Positions 44,286-51,349 of a stretch of DNA of 64,000 bases are shown piece by piece; the first letter of the stretch is position 1, and every line of letters starts with the position of its first letter. The DNA lies in contig CAKUPC010000002.1 of the NCBI GenBank assembly GCA_934675095.1, positions 1-64,000 of the forward strand, written 5' to 3'. A program made the position numbers and the translations under genes. A model generated the notes under the pieces. That model saw only the letters and a program-made list of their open reading frames with translations, was not told where the DNA came from and made no database searches. This stretch comes from an uncultured Bacteroidales bacterium. GTDB taxonomy: Bacteria > Bacteroidota > Bacteroidia > Bacteroidales > UBA932.

Positions 44286-45941
44286 CTATCTGACCTTTCC
44301 TATCAGGCTCGAAAGATAAGTCCCAAAATCACGGCTGTCTTTTCCAACTCCAAGCTTTTTTCTAATTGTGGAAACGGCATTTCTATAAGTTCCATCAGAT
44401 ATGCAGAGACGGGCGGCAATGTTCTTTCCCTTGGCTCCCGACGCAATGAGACAGCATATTCCTATCTGTCTCTTGTCAAGTCCCTTGTCCACAAGCATGG
44501 TCAGAAATTCGGGATGCGACAGCATGAAATAAGCCTGTGCTGATTTCCAAAAAGCATTCCTGTCCTTCAGAACGGTCTCCAGTTTCGCCTTTACATTGGC
44601 CTCGCAGCCGGACATATGTTCAACAATGCACTCATTCAACAATTTAAGGCGCTGTTCAAAAAGTTGCAATGTGTCTTCATCCAACAAGGTACAGCTTTTC
44701 CAACTATGTAGTTCTTCTATTTCTTCCTGAGCCTTGGCACACATTTGAACCAGCCTATCATTTTCCTTTTTCTTTGTTTTAAGTTTGCGAACCACAACGG
44801 CAGAAACAATTACAAGAATCGCCAATACTGCAATTGACACCAAAGAAAGGACAAGATTTCTAAATCTAAGCCCCTGTCTTTCCATTTCATTTCTGAACGA
44901 TTCCTCCGCGAATTTCGCCTTCGACTCGAATATCTTAAGATCCTGCTCATCGGTAATGCGGACATATTCAGAATATACTTTCAAGGCTTGCCTGTAGTCC
45001 CCAAGATGCTCATATATCTGTGAATACAATGAGTAATAAGCGGATTCCTGAAATGGATATGCCTCATAGTCTTCCGTTAGGGTTATGTATTCATGTTTGT
45101 CAGAAATAACCTGATAAGCCTTGTCATAGTTTCCCAAGTTGCAATACGCATTTGCCACAGCCAACCAATCAACAATACTCTCATTGTGGATAAACGCCAC
45201 GCAGTATTCCGATATAATGGAGTCTATATGCGGCTTCTTTGTGTATGTAGCTATCTTCAGTGAGTTTGAATACAGGCTGCTCAACTGCACGGAATCTATT
45301 CTATCCTTATTTTTCCATATATTCTCGGCCAACATAGCCGCGGAATCATATCTCTCAAGAATGATTTCCGTGTTGAGCATACTCAGAAGTTCATCGATAT
45401 AATAGGAATAATCACCGGCTTCAAGGTATGCCGTGGCGGCCATCTGCGCTTTCTTTAGTGAAGACTCTGAGTCAAAAAGAGCACTATATATTATAGACAT
45501 CTTTTCATAAATCAATCCTGCAACGGATTTGTCTTGAGCCTTCAGAGCATATTGCGAAGCCTTGGAAAAGTATTCCATCGCCGTGTCAAAATCATCCGAA
45601 TAGAATGAAACCAATCCACGATAATAATAGGTTTTGAGCCTGTCGTCGGGTGAGCCGTGTCTCCGGTAATACTCGACTGCCGGAGCGATTATGCTGTCAG
45701 ACTTGACGTCAATGCAGTTTTTGTCAAGCGCGACCGACTTCAGCAAGGCATACCTTGCCCTCTGCTCGCGGGTTCTGAGACTTGACAGCGGAATTGAATC
45801 CAGCACAGCCAGCGCACTGTCCGGAGCATCGCAGACAAAGGAATCAATGTCGGCGAGCCGTTCGGACACAGCCTCATTACACGAAATAAGCGACATGACG
45901 GCGACCAGAAGCCCCGAAACGACAATAAGTATTTTCTTCAT
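44286..45941 (-). CDS. TPR protein with membrane helix and LuxR-like HTH, probable regulator
   Basis: About 551 residues from the ATG at 45941; the upstream extension is unlikely. The N-terminus looks like a lipoprotein signal (LLVAVMSLISC). TPR-like repeats follow (~residues 60-350: TYYYRGLVSFYSDDFDTAME, VANAYCNLGNYDKAYQVI), then a transmembrane helix (LVLSLVSIAVLAILVIVSAVV) and a coiled coil. A C-terminal helix-turn-helix of LuxR type closes the protein (QIGICCLIASGAKGKNIAAR, YRNAVSTIRKKLG). This is a common Bacteroidales regulator layout. It probably controls neighbouring lipoprotein genes, but that is inferred from position only. Confidence 0.75.
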   Translation of the reverse strand: MKKILIVVSGLLVAVMSLISCNEAVSERLADIDSFVCDAPDSALAVLDSIPLSSLRTREQRARYALLKSVALDKNCIDVKSDSIIAPAVEYYRRHGSPDDRLKTYYYRGLVSFYSDDFDTAMEYFSKASQYALKAQDKSVAGLIYEKMSIIYSALFDSESSLKKAQMAATAYLEAGDYSYYIDELLSMLNTEIILERYDSAAMLAENIWKNKDRIDSVQLSSLYSNSLKIATYTKKPHIDSIISEYCVAFIHNESIVDWLAVANAYCNLGNYDKAYQVISDKHEYITLTEDYEAYPFQESAYYSLYSQIYEHLGDYRQALKVYSEYVRITDEQDLKIFESKAKFAEESFRNEMERQGLRFRNLVLSLVSIAVLAILVIVSAVVVRKLKTKKKENDRLVQMCAKAQEEIEELHSWKSCTLLDEDTLQLFEQRLKLLNECIVEHMSGCEANVKAKLETVLKDRNAFWKSAQAYFMLSHPEFLTMLVDKGLDKRQIGICCLIASGAKGKNIAARLCISDGTYRNAVSTIRKKLGVGKDSRDFGTYLSSLIGKVR

Positions 45942-45982
45942 AGTTCTGCTATACGATGCGTTACGGAGGTACCGCCTTTCTG

Positions 45983-46447
45983 TCATTCCCCGGTATAGAC
46001 AATCTTTTTCCCCCGGCTGATTACTTCCTCGGCGCTCAGAGTGTATTTTGCGAGCCATTTCTTACTATTCACGATGGCCGTCCAGTCCTCATTTTCAAAG
46101 ACGGTCTCGTCGAACACATAGAACGGAACGAGGGCATCCTTGGCATAGGACTCGAACGGGCCGCTCTTGTCCTCGGTGACGTTCACGCCAGCTCTTTCGT
46201 GAGCCTTGGTGACGAAGCGGCAGTTGTCCGTGCCGGAAAGGCTTGCAGGAAGCTCGTCTTCCCGCGAGCCGGAGCCTTTGCTGTGATAGGGAATGAACCA
46301 GACGATGTCCGTATTGCTCTGATTCTCGAGCGTAAGCAGATAGTAATTCTCCGGTGCCGTGTCGAAGTCCATATCACGACGATGGCAGGAAACGGCTGCC
46401 ACAAGAAAGAGCGCGGAAAGAACCGCATAAAATATATTCCTTTTCAT
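45983..46447 (-). CDS. small lipoprotein, function unknown
   Basis: 154 residues with lipobox VAAVSC followed by HRRDMD. The short body has features of a single compact domain (YYLLTLENQSNTDIVWFIPY, VPFYVFDETVFENEDW). It lies 11 bp downstream of the barrel-protein gene and so is probably co-transcribed with it, and 41 bp upstream of the TPR regulator's likely start. No family is recognised. Confidence 0.6.
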   Translation of the reverse strand: MKRNIFYAVLSALFLVAAVSCHRRDMDFDTAPENYYLLTLENQSNTDIVWFIPYHSKGSGSREDELPASLSGTDNCRFVTKAHERAGVNVTEDKSGPFESYAKDALVPFYVFDETVFENEDWTAIVNSKKWLAKYTLSAEEVISRGKKIVYTGE

Positions 46448-46458
46448 AACAATCCTGT

Positions 46459-47391
46459 TTACTTAGAGTACCTGCCTGACTGGTAGCGGTTCATGCCTAT
46501 GTTCCAGCCTATTCCGAAATTGATGTTCAGGAAATTGAACGGAAGCCTTGCCGCAGTGCTGACAGCGGAATCCATGTCAAGGACATATCTGTCTCCAAGT
46601 TCCGACCATGCCACCGATTCAGCCCAGTTGGTCGGTTCAAACGCCTTCTTGAACTGATAGCTGACCTTCTCGTAGTTGAAGCTGTTCGGGAAGCATTTGA
46701 AGCCGCACTCCGCGGAAATGTAGAAATGACGGTTGAAAGTATATGTCAGCTGAAGGGATGCCGAAAGTACCGCAGTTAAGCTGCTCCTGTTGTCGTACAC
46801 GGGATCCGCCATATAGTCCAGATAGCTTTCAGCGACATGATATGCAACTCCTGTCGGAGCGCTGCCGTCACGAGGAATGCGTCTGTAACTGAACGCGTTT
46901 CCGTCGAAAATCCCGAGTCCGACTCCAACCATGGGACGCAGGCTCCAGCCGCCGAAATCGTAGCGGTAGGCGGCACCGACCTGAAACGCCGTCGCAGAGA
47001 AACTGTTGTCCCGTCCCAGTAGATTTTTCCCGTTTTCGAAATAATAGATATCGTTGGCAAGCCTCCCGTAGCGGTAGCGCCCTCCGTCGGCCCTGTTCAC
47101 GGTTCCGAAGTAGTTCACGTCGTCAATGTCAGTCCCGAGAAAGGAGAAGGACACGAACGCACCCCAGTGTTTCCCGAAGAAATGGCTGTAACGCATCTGA
47201 AACTCTCCGCCTCCTCCGAATCCGCAGGCCTTGCCTGCATCTCCGGAAACGGAAAAAGGCATACCCACAAATCCTCCCTGAATGTCCAATGAACTGCCAT
47301 AGGCATACGCCTGAGGCACATTCGGTTGTCTGCGCGCCTGAGTCGGAACAGCCAGGGCAAGTGCCAGGAGCAGAATAAGAAATCGTTTCAT
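46459..47391 (-). CDS. outer-membrane beta-barrel protein
   Basis: 310 residues. A signal peptide ends near PTQARR. It shows alternating aromatic/polar strands and glycine-rich turns (FGGGGEFQMRYSHFFGKHW, FQVGAAYRYDFGGWSLRPM, LQLTYTFNRHFYISAEC), with an aromatic-poor C-terminal end INFGIGWNIGMNRY. This fits a small porin-like barrel or an OmpA/OmpW-type surface protein. It heads a likely two-gene transcript with the 154-residue lipoprotein. Confidence 0.7.
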   Translation of the reverse strand: MKRFLILLLALALAVPTQARRQPNVPQAYAYGSSLDIQGGFVGMPFSVSGDAGKACGFGGGGEFQMRYSHFFGKHWGAFVSFSFLGTDIDDVNYFGTVNRADGGRYRYGRLANDIYYFENGKNLLGRDNSFSATAFQVGAAYRYDFGGWSLRPMVGVGLGIFDGNAFSYRRIPRDGSAPTGVAYHVAESYLDYMADPVYDNRSSLTAVLSASLQLTYTFNRHFYISAECGFKCFPNSFNYEKVSYQFKKAFEPTNWAESVAWSELGDRYVLDMDSAVSTAARLPFNFLNINFGIGWNIGMNRYQSGRYSK

Positions 47392-47451
47392 AAGTCCTAA
47401 AATTAAATGCGGCTAAATATATGAAGAATATTCATTCTGAGCAAATAAAAT

Positions 47452-47595
47452 GTTTCACATCGTTTCACCCGAAATTCCATATATAATAAATTGACACATA
47501 ATTTTTTAGCCAATAGAATCAGATATGTTTCATTTTCGGAAAAATAGTATAACTTTTTATCATTCAGTTTATTATATAGTGAAACTATATGAAAC
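47452..47595. promoter_or_regulatory. clustered GTTTCA motifs upstream of the barrel-protein gene
   Basis: GTTTCAC occurs at 47452-47458 and 47462-47468, 10 bp apart. A GTTTCA follows at 47527, and the inverse pair GTGAAAC/ATGAAAC lies at 47579 and 47589, again 10 bp apart. The AT-rich 47392-47647 gap holds no gene. The helical-turn spacing could mark a regulator site. Confidence 0.35.
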
Positions 47596-47647
47596 TTTTT
47601 CGAGCGACCGCCATTGGGTATATTTTGGCTGGCGAAAGCATTCTATT

Positions 47648-48112
47648 TCAAAAAGATACACCTATTTCGCGGAGGGGAATGAGGACGAAATCGCGTTCGT
47701 GCATCCGGGGATGCGGGATTATGAGGTCGGGGGTATCTATTTTTTCGTCACCGTAGAGGAGAATGTCGATGTCGATTGGACGTGAAGTGTATATCCTCCT
47801 GCCTTCGGGGTCATAGAGGGGCGAGTTCGTTTCGCGCCCGAGCTGTCTTTCAATGATTTTGACTGCCTTGAGTATGTCATGCGGAGACGACGCAAGGTCG
47901 AAGCGCACAGCAGCGTTCAGGAACTTGTCCTCGGATTCGAAGCCCCAAGGTTCCGTTTCAATCAGGGACGACATTGCGACCGGTCTCCGCTCCGCGCCAT
48001 CCATCTCGGAGAACCTCTCCCCCATCAGCCTCACAGCTTCCAGAATATTCCTCCGCCTGTCCCCCAGATTACTACCCAGTGAAAAATATACAGAATTTAA
48101 AAAATTATCCAT
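47648..48112 (-). CDS. folK: 2-amino-4-hydroxy-6-hydroxymethyldihydropteridine pyrophosphokinase
   Basis: 154 residues from the ATG at 48112; this start gives the standard FolK N-terminus (VYFSLGSNLGDRRRNI), while a longer frame would add 49 unlikely residues. It transfers pyrophosphate from ATP to the pterin in folate synthesis. Landmarks are SSLIETEPWGFESEDKFLNA, ERQLGR, and the metal-binding RPIDIDILLYGD, then HPRMHERDFVLIPL. It is a full-length single-domain enzyme not fused to FolB or FolP. A structured inverted repeat lies upstream. Confidence 0.93.
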   Translation of the reverse strand: MDNFLNSVYFSLGSNLGDRRRNILEAVRLMGERFSEMDGAERRPVAMSSLIETEPWGFESEDKFLNAAVRFDLASSPHDILKAVKIIERQLGRETNSPLYDPEGRRIYTSRPIDIDILLYGDEKIDTPDLIIPHPRMHERDFVLIPLREIGVSF

Positions 48113-48162
48113 AAAAAACTGAAAGAAAGGAGATGCATAAAAGGATGGGATGCAAGGCGCAC

Positions 48163-48243
48163 TGGGGATTTCAACACCGGAGCAACCTCTCGGTTGTGAG
48201 GATTTGAAATCCCCATGCAACGAAGCAGGCCGCCTTTTAGGCG
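48163..48243. repeat. nested inverted repeat between folK and the MIP18-family gene
   Basis: TGGGGATTTCAA (48163-48174) and TTGAAATCCCCA (48204-48215) are perfect inverted arms. An inner CAACC/GGTTG pair lies inside, and a second hairpin CGCCTTTTAGGCG sits at 48231-48243. The element resembles a dispersed palindromic repeat more than a simple terminator, but I see only one copy in this window. Confidence 0.55.
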
Positions 48244-48251
48244 CCCCGCCC

Positions 48252-48557
48252 CTATTCATCTAAACCAAGTTCAACGAGCGCTTCCTCCGACATCCTGCTC
48301 TTGTCCCACGCCGGCTCAAAGACCAGTTCAACCTTCACGCTGACAACTCCCGGAACATCCTCGACCGACTTCTGCACCTCATCGACCACATAGTCGGCCA
48401 TCGGGCAGTTGGGAGCCGTCAGGGTCATCTGAATGAAAACGTTATGCTCCTCATCAACCCTGAGTTCATATATGAGGCCAAGGTCATAGATATTCACCGG
48501 TATCTCCGGGTCATAGACCTGCCTCAGCGCACGTATTATATCACCTTCAAGTGCCAT
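48252..48557 (-). CDS. MIP18/DUF59-family Fe-S cluster assembly factor (SufT-like)
   Basis: 101 residues, about the usual size. It shows VYDPEIPVNIYDLGLIYEL and the conserved Cys segment LTAPNCPMADYVVDEVQ. Proteins of this family help mature Fe-S proteins. The gene stands just downstream of sufE and sufS on the same strand, which supports that role. There is a 77-bp gap to sufE. The exact subfamily is not certain. Confidence 0.9.
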   Translation of the reverse strand: MALEGDIIRALRQVYDPEIPVNIYDLGLIYELRVDEEHNVFIQMTLTAPNCPMADYVVDEVQKSVEDVPGVVSVKVELVFEPAWDKSRMSEEALVELGLDE

Positions 48558-48634
48558 GTCACATCTTTTTTATACATCAGCACGGCTCCATGTACGATTC
48601 GGGGTCGTGCCGTAATTTCCTAATATCACATAAA

Positions 48635-49093
48635 TCACGCAAGCGCCTGCATATTCGTCGCGTCAATGCAGAGCTGCGCGGCGGCAGCATTCCGTATTGT
48701 CTCAATCATCGACACGAGCCCGTTGGCCCGCGTAGGGGAAAGATTCTCCTTCAGGCCGATTTTCTCGACGACCGAGAAGTCCGAGCCGGCGATTTCCTGC
48801 GGGGTGCGCCCGGAATAAATGCGGATGAGCAGGGATATGATTCCCTTGGTTATAATCGCGTCGCTGTCCGCATTGAACCAAAGACGGCCATCCTCATATT
48901 TCCAATCAAGCCAAACCCTTGATTGACACCCTTTTATCAGATGTTCATCTGTCTTATCTTCCTCGGGATACCCCTTCAGGGATTTTCCGAGTTCGATGAG
49001 ATATTCATATTTGTCGAGCCATTCGTCGAACATCGCGAACTCATCGACGACCTCGGATTCCACTTCCTGCAAGCTTTTCTCTGCCATATTCAT
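48635..49093 (-). CDS. sufE: SufE sulfur acceptor protein
   Basis: 152 residues. It accepts persulfide sulfur from SufS. The acceptor Cys lies in HLIKGCQSRVWLD, with EYLIELGKSLKGYPEED and the ISLLIRIYSGRTPQEI block typical of the family. An alternative start six bases in (49087) is possible. It is downstream of sufS (121-bp gap) and upstream of the MIP18-type gene. The sufBCD scaffold genes are not in the window. Confidence 0.93.
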   Translation of the reverse strand: MNMAEKSLQEVESEVVDEFAMFDEWLDKYEYLIELGKSLKGYPEEDKTDEHLIKGCQSRVWLDWKYEDGRLWFNADSDAIITKGIISLLIRIYSGRTPQEIAGSDFSVVEKIGLKENLSPTRANGLVSMIETIRNAAAAQLCIDATNMQALA

Positions 49094-49214
49094 TCAAATT
49101 TACGCCCCGCATCCGCGAAGCCCCATTAAGAAACCTTCAAAAAATCATACAAAACTGATTCCAACACCATGTAAATCCCTCTCCGACCCCAGAGTCAGAC
49201 CTTCCGTCTGACAA

Positions 49215-50429
49215 CTACGACAGCATCCCTATCGCCCTGTCAAGGCATCGCAGGAAAGTCTCGGCCTCCTCAAGCGTGTTGTAGGCGGCAAATGACGCGC
49301 GCAGCATTCCGGTCACCCCGAAACGGGTCATGACAGGCTCCGCACACATCTGTCCGGAACGCACGGCAACCCCCATCTTGTCGAGAATCTGGGCAAGATC
49401 CTCGTGATGAACCCCCTCGACGGAGAAAGAAAAGACGGGAACCCTCGGCTTTGCCGTACCGTACAACCTTATGCGAGTGTCCGAAATCAACTCGTCATAA
49501 ACAAAGTCGGAAATTTCGTTCTGACATTTAACTATTTCACTATCAGTCAATATTTTAGCAAAATCCAAAGCCGGCTTCAAGGTCGCCTGACCGATAAAAT
49601 TCCGTGTGCCTGCCTCGAACTTCATCGGAAGCGGCGCGTAGGTGGTGTTTTCAAAAGTGACGGTGCCGACCATTTCCCCGCCTGAGAGGAACGGAGGCAT
49701 CGCCTCAAGGTACTTCTTCTTTCCATAAAGCGCACCTGTTCCCGTAGCAGCATAAATCTTGTGCCCGGAGAAGGCATAGAAATCACAGTCCATTTCCTGC
49801 ACATCAGCTCCGCAGTGGACAATGCCCTGGGCTCCATCTACCAGCACCGGTACGCCGCGCTCGTGGCAGAAGGAAACAATGTCCCTGACAGGATTCACGG
49901 TTCCGAGAACATTAGAAACCTGAGCCACCGCAACTATCCGCGTCCTTTCGTCAATGAGCCTCTCCAGTTCATCGACGCGCAGAGTTCCGTCGTCTCCAAC
50001 AGGGATAACCCTAAGACTAGCCCCCTTTCTCCGGCAGAGCAGCTGCCAAGGGACGATGTTGGAATGGTGCTCCACAGCCGAAACCACAATGTTGTCCCCG
50101 GTCTTCACGAAAGCCTCGCCGAATGAATACGCGACAAGGTTGATTGATTCCGTGGTACCGGAAGTGAGGATTATCTCCTCGCGCGATTCGGCATTAAGAA
50201 AATCCCTGACCGCGTCGCGGGCCTGCTCGTAATGCTCCGTAGCCAGATTTGAGAGTCTGTGTACTCCCCTATGGATGTTCGCATTCGCTGTTTTAGAGTA
50301 ATCGTCCTGCATACTGAGCACCGAGTCGAGACGCTGCGAGGTGGCCGCATTGTCCAGATAGACGAGAGGCTTGCCATAGACAGTCTCCGAAAGCGCCGGA
50401 AACCTTGCTCTTATTTCTTCGATTTTCAT
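49215..50429 (-). CDS. sufS: SufS-type cysteine desulfurase
   Basis: 404-residue PLP enzyme that takes sulfur from cysteine for Fe-S clusters. It shows YLDNAATSQR, the AVEHHSNIVPW motif, and the PLP lysine in FSGHKIYAATGTGALYGK. The catalytic Cys loop is SGQMCAEPVMTRFG. The family often has GHHC here, so GQMC is a variant, but the Cys is present. It is divergent from ruvA across a 172-bp gap with opposed promoter boxes. The gene is probably co-transcribed with sufE. Confidence 0.95.
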   Translation of the reverse strand: MKIEEIRARFPALSETVYGKPLVYLDNAATSQRLDSVLSMQDDYSKTANANIHRGVHRLSNLATEHYEQARDAVRDFLNAESREEIILTSGTTESINLVAYSFGEAFVKTGDNIVVSAVEHHSNIVPWQLLCRRKGASLRVIPVGDDGTLRVDELERLIDERTRIVAVAQVSNVLGTVNPVRDIVSFCHERGVPVLVDGAQGIVHCGADVQEMDCDFYAFSGHKIYAATGTGALYGKKKYLEAMPPFLSGGEMVGTVTFENTTYAPLPMKFEAGTRNFIGQATLKPALDFAKILTDSEIVKCQNEISDFVYDELISDTRIRLYGTAKPRVPVFSFSVEGVHHEDLAQILDKMGVAVRSGQMCAEPVMTRFGVTGMLRASFAAYNTLEEAETFLRCLDRAIGMLS

Positions 50430-50484
50430 TGTTTCTTCTCAATTTTTGCGGCATCGGCACCGCACCGTGCAGCGCATAGAAATG

Positions 50485-50492
50485 CAAAATTA
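50485..50492 (-). promoter_or_regulatory. candidate sufS promoter -7 box
   Basis: The minus strand reads TAATTTTG, matching TAnnTTTG exactly, 55 bp before the sufS ATG. It lies 41 bp from the opposed ruvA box, so the two promoters overlap. Confidence 0.4.
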
Positions 50493-50525
50493 CAAAATAC
50501 TCTTCTATCTTGTGAAAAATTATTC

Positions 50526-50533
50526 TACTTTTG
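50526..50533 (+). promoter_or_regulatory. candidate ruvA promoter -7 box
   Basis: TACTTTTG matches TAnnTTTG exactly. It lies 68 bp before the ruvA ATG chosen at 50602, which supports that start over longer frames that would begin upstream of this box. Confidence 0.45.
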
Positions 50534-50601
50534 TAGCGAGACTGCTCCGAATAAACCTGAGCAAAGCCCCATGGACTCTCCGAAAACAAAAACGAACAGA
50601 T

Positions 50602-51189
50602 ATGATAGATTACATCAAGGGCACAATAGCCGAAATCCTTCCGACTGAAATGACGCTCGAATGCCACGGAATAGGCTACAAGATTCTCATTTCCCTCCAG
50701 TCCTTTGAAACGCTGAAAACTCAAGGCGACGCAACCGTCTATATCCACCACTACCTCCGCGAGGACGACGAACAGTATTTCGGATTCGCCACGAAAGACG
50801 AGCGCGAACTGTTCCGGCTTCTGATAGGAGTCTCGGGAGTCGGTGCGGCGACGGCAAGGATGATGCTGTCGTCAATGAGTTCCGACGAACTCCGCAACGC
50901 CATTCTCTCGGAAGACATAAACAGAATAAAGAGCATAAAGGGCATCGGGCTGAAGTCAGCACAGCGCCTCATCCTCGAACTCAAGGACAAAATCACCAAG
51001 GGTGCCGGAACGGAGCAAACAACGATCTTCCAGACGGGAGGCAATCCGAATCTCGAAGAGGCCACTACAGCCCTTGTTATGCTCGGATTCACGAAGCCGA
51101 ATGTCACAAAGGCTCTCGCCGCCGTCATCAAGGAAAGCCCGGATGCGACATTGGAGCAGCTGATAAAATCAGCCCTGAAGAAGCTCTGA
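50602..51189 (+). CDS. ruvA: Holliday junction branch-migration protein RuvA
   Basis: 195 residues from ATG 50602, the standard family start (MIDYIKGTIAEI). Domain I is the OB-fold (ECHGIGYKILISLQSF). Domain II has two HhH motifs (LIGVSGVGAATARMMLSS and IKGIGLKSAQRLILELKDK). The C-terminal domain III contacts RuvB (TALVMLGFTKPNVTKALAAV). ruvB is found 8 kb away at 58.9 kb rather than next to it. A palindromic terminator with a parS-like core follows. Confidence 0.95.
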   Translation: MIDYIKGTIAEILPTEMTLECHGIGYKILISLQSFETLKTQGDATVYIHHYLREDDEQYFGFATKDERELFRLLIGVSGVGAATARMMLSSMSSDELRNAILSEDINRIKSIKGIGLKSAQRLILELKDKITKGAGTEQTTIFQTGGNPNLEEATTALVMLGFTKPNVTKALAAVIKESPDATLEQLIKSALKKL

Positions 51190-51273
51190 GAGACGCAGGA
51201 AAAGCAGTCTTTCTACGGAGCACAATCAGCAGCGTCAGGCAATATACAGCAGATCAAGACTACTAAAAAATAG

Positions 51274-51301
51274 CGGGATTGTTCCACGTGGAACAATCCC
51301 G
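51274..51301. terminator. 28-bp perfect palindrome, two-way terminator between ruvA and mnmG
   Basis: A 14-bp arm (starting CGGGATTG) pairs perfectly with its partner. An A-run precedes and TTTT follows, so it can end transcripts from both ruvA and mnmG. Its centre (51280-51295) is the parS-like 16-mer. Confidence 0.75.
51280..51295. other. parS-like centromere site
   Basis: TGTTCCACGTGGAACA is one base pair from a classical parS (TGTTTCACGTGAAACA) in each half and keeps the palindrome and central CACGTG. ParB of the ParABS chromosome-segregation system binds such sites near the replication origin. An identical copy lies 490 bp away inside mnmG. Confidence 0.75.
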
Positions 51302-51349
51302 TTTTCAAATACTCCTCAAACCGGAAATAAAGCCACTCTGAAAGAAGCT

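Noticed and set aside
47525-47785. 86-codon plus-strand frame at the 3' end of folK
   Set aside because: Half of it is antisense to folK and the rest is AT-rich spacer; no family features.
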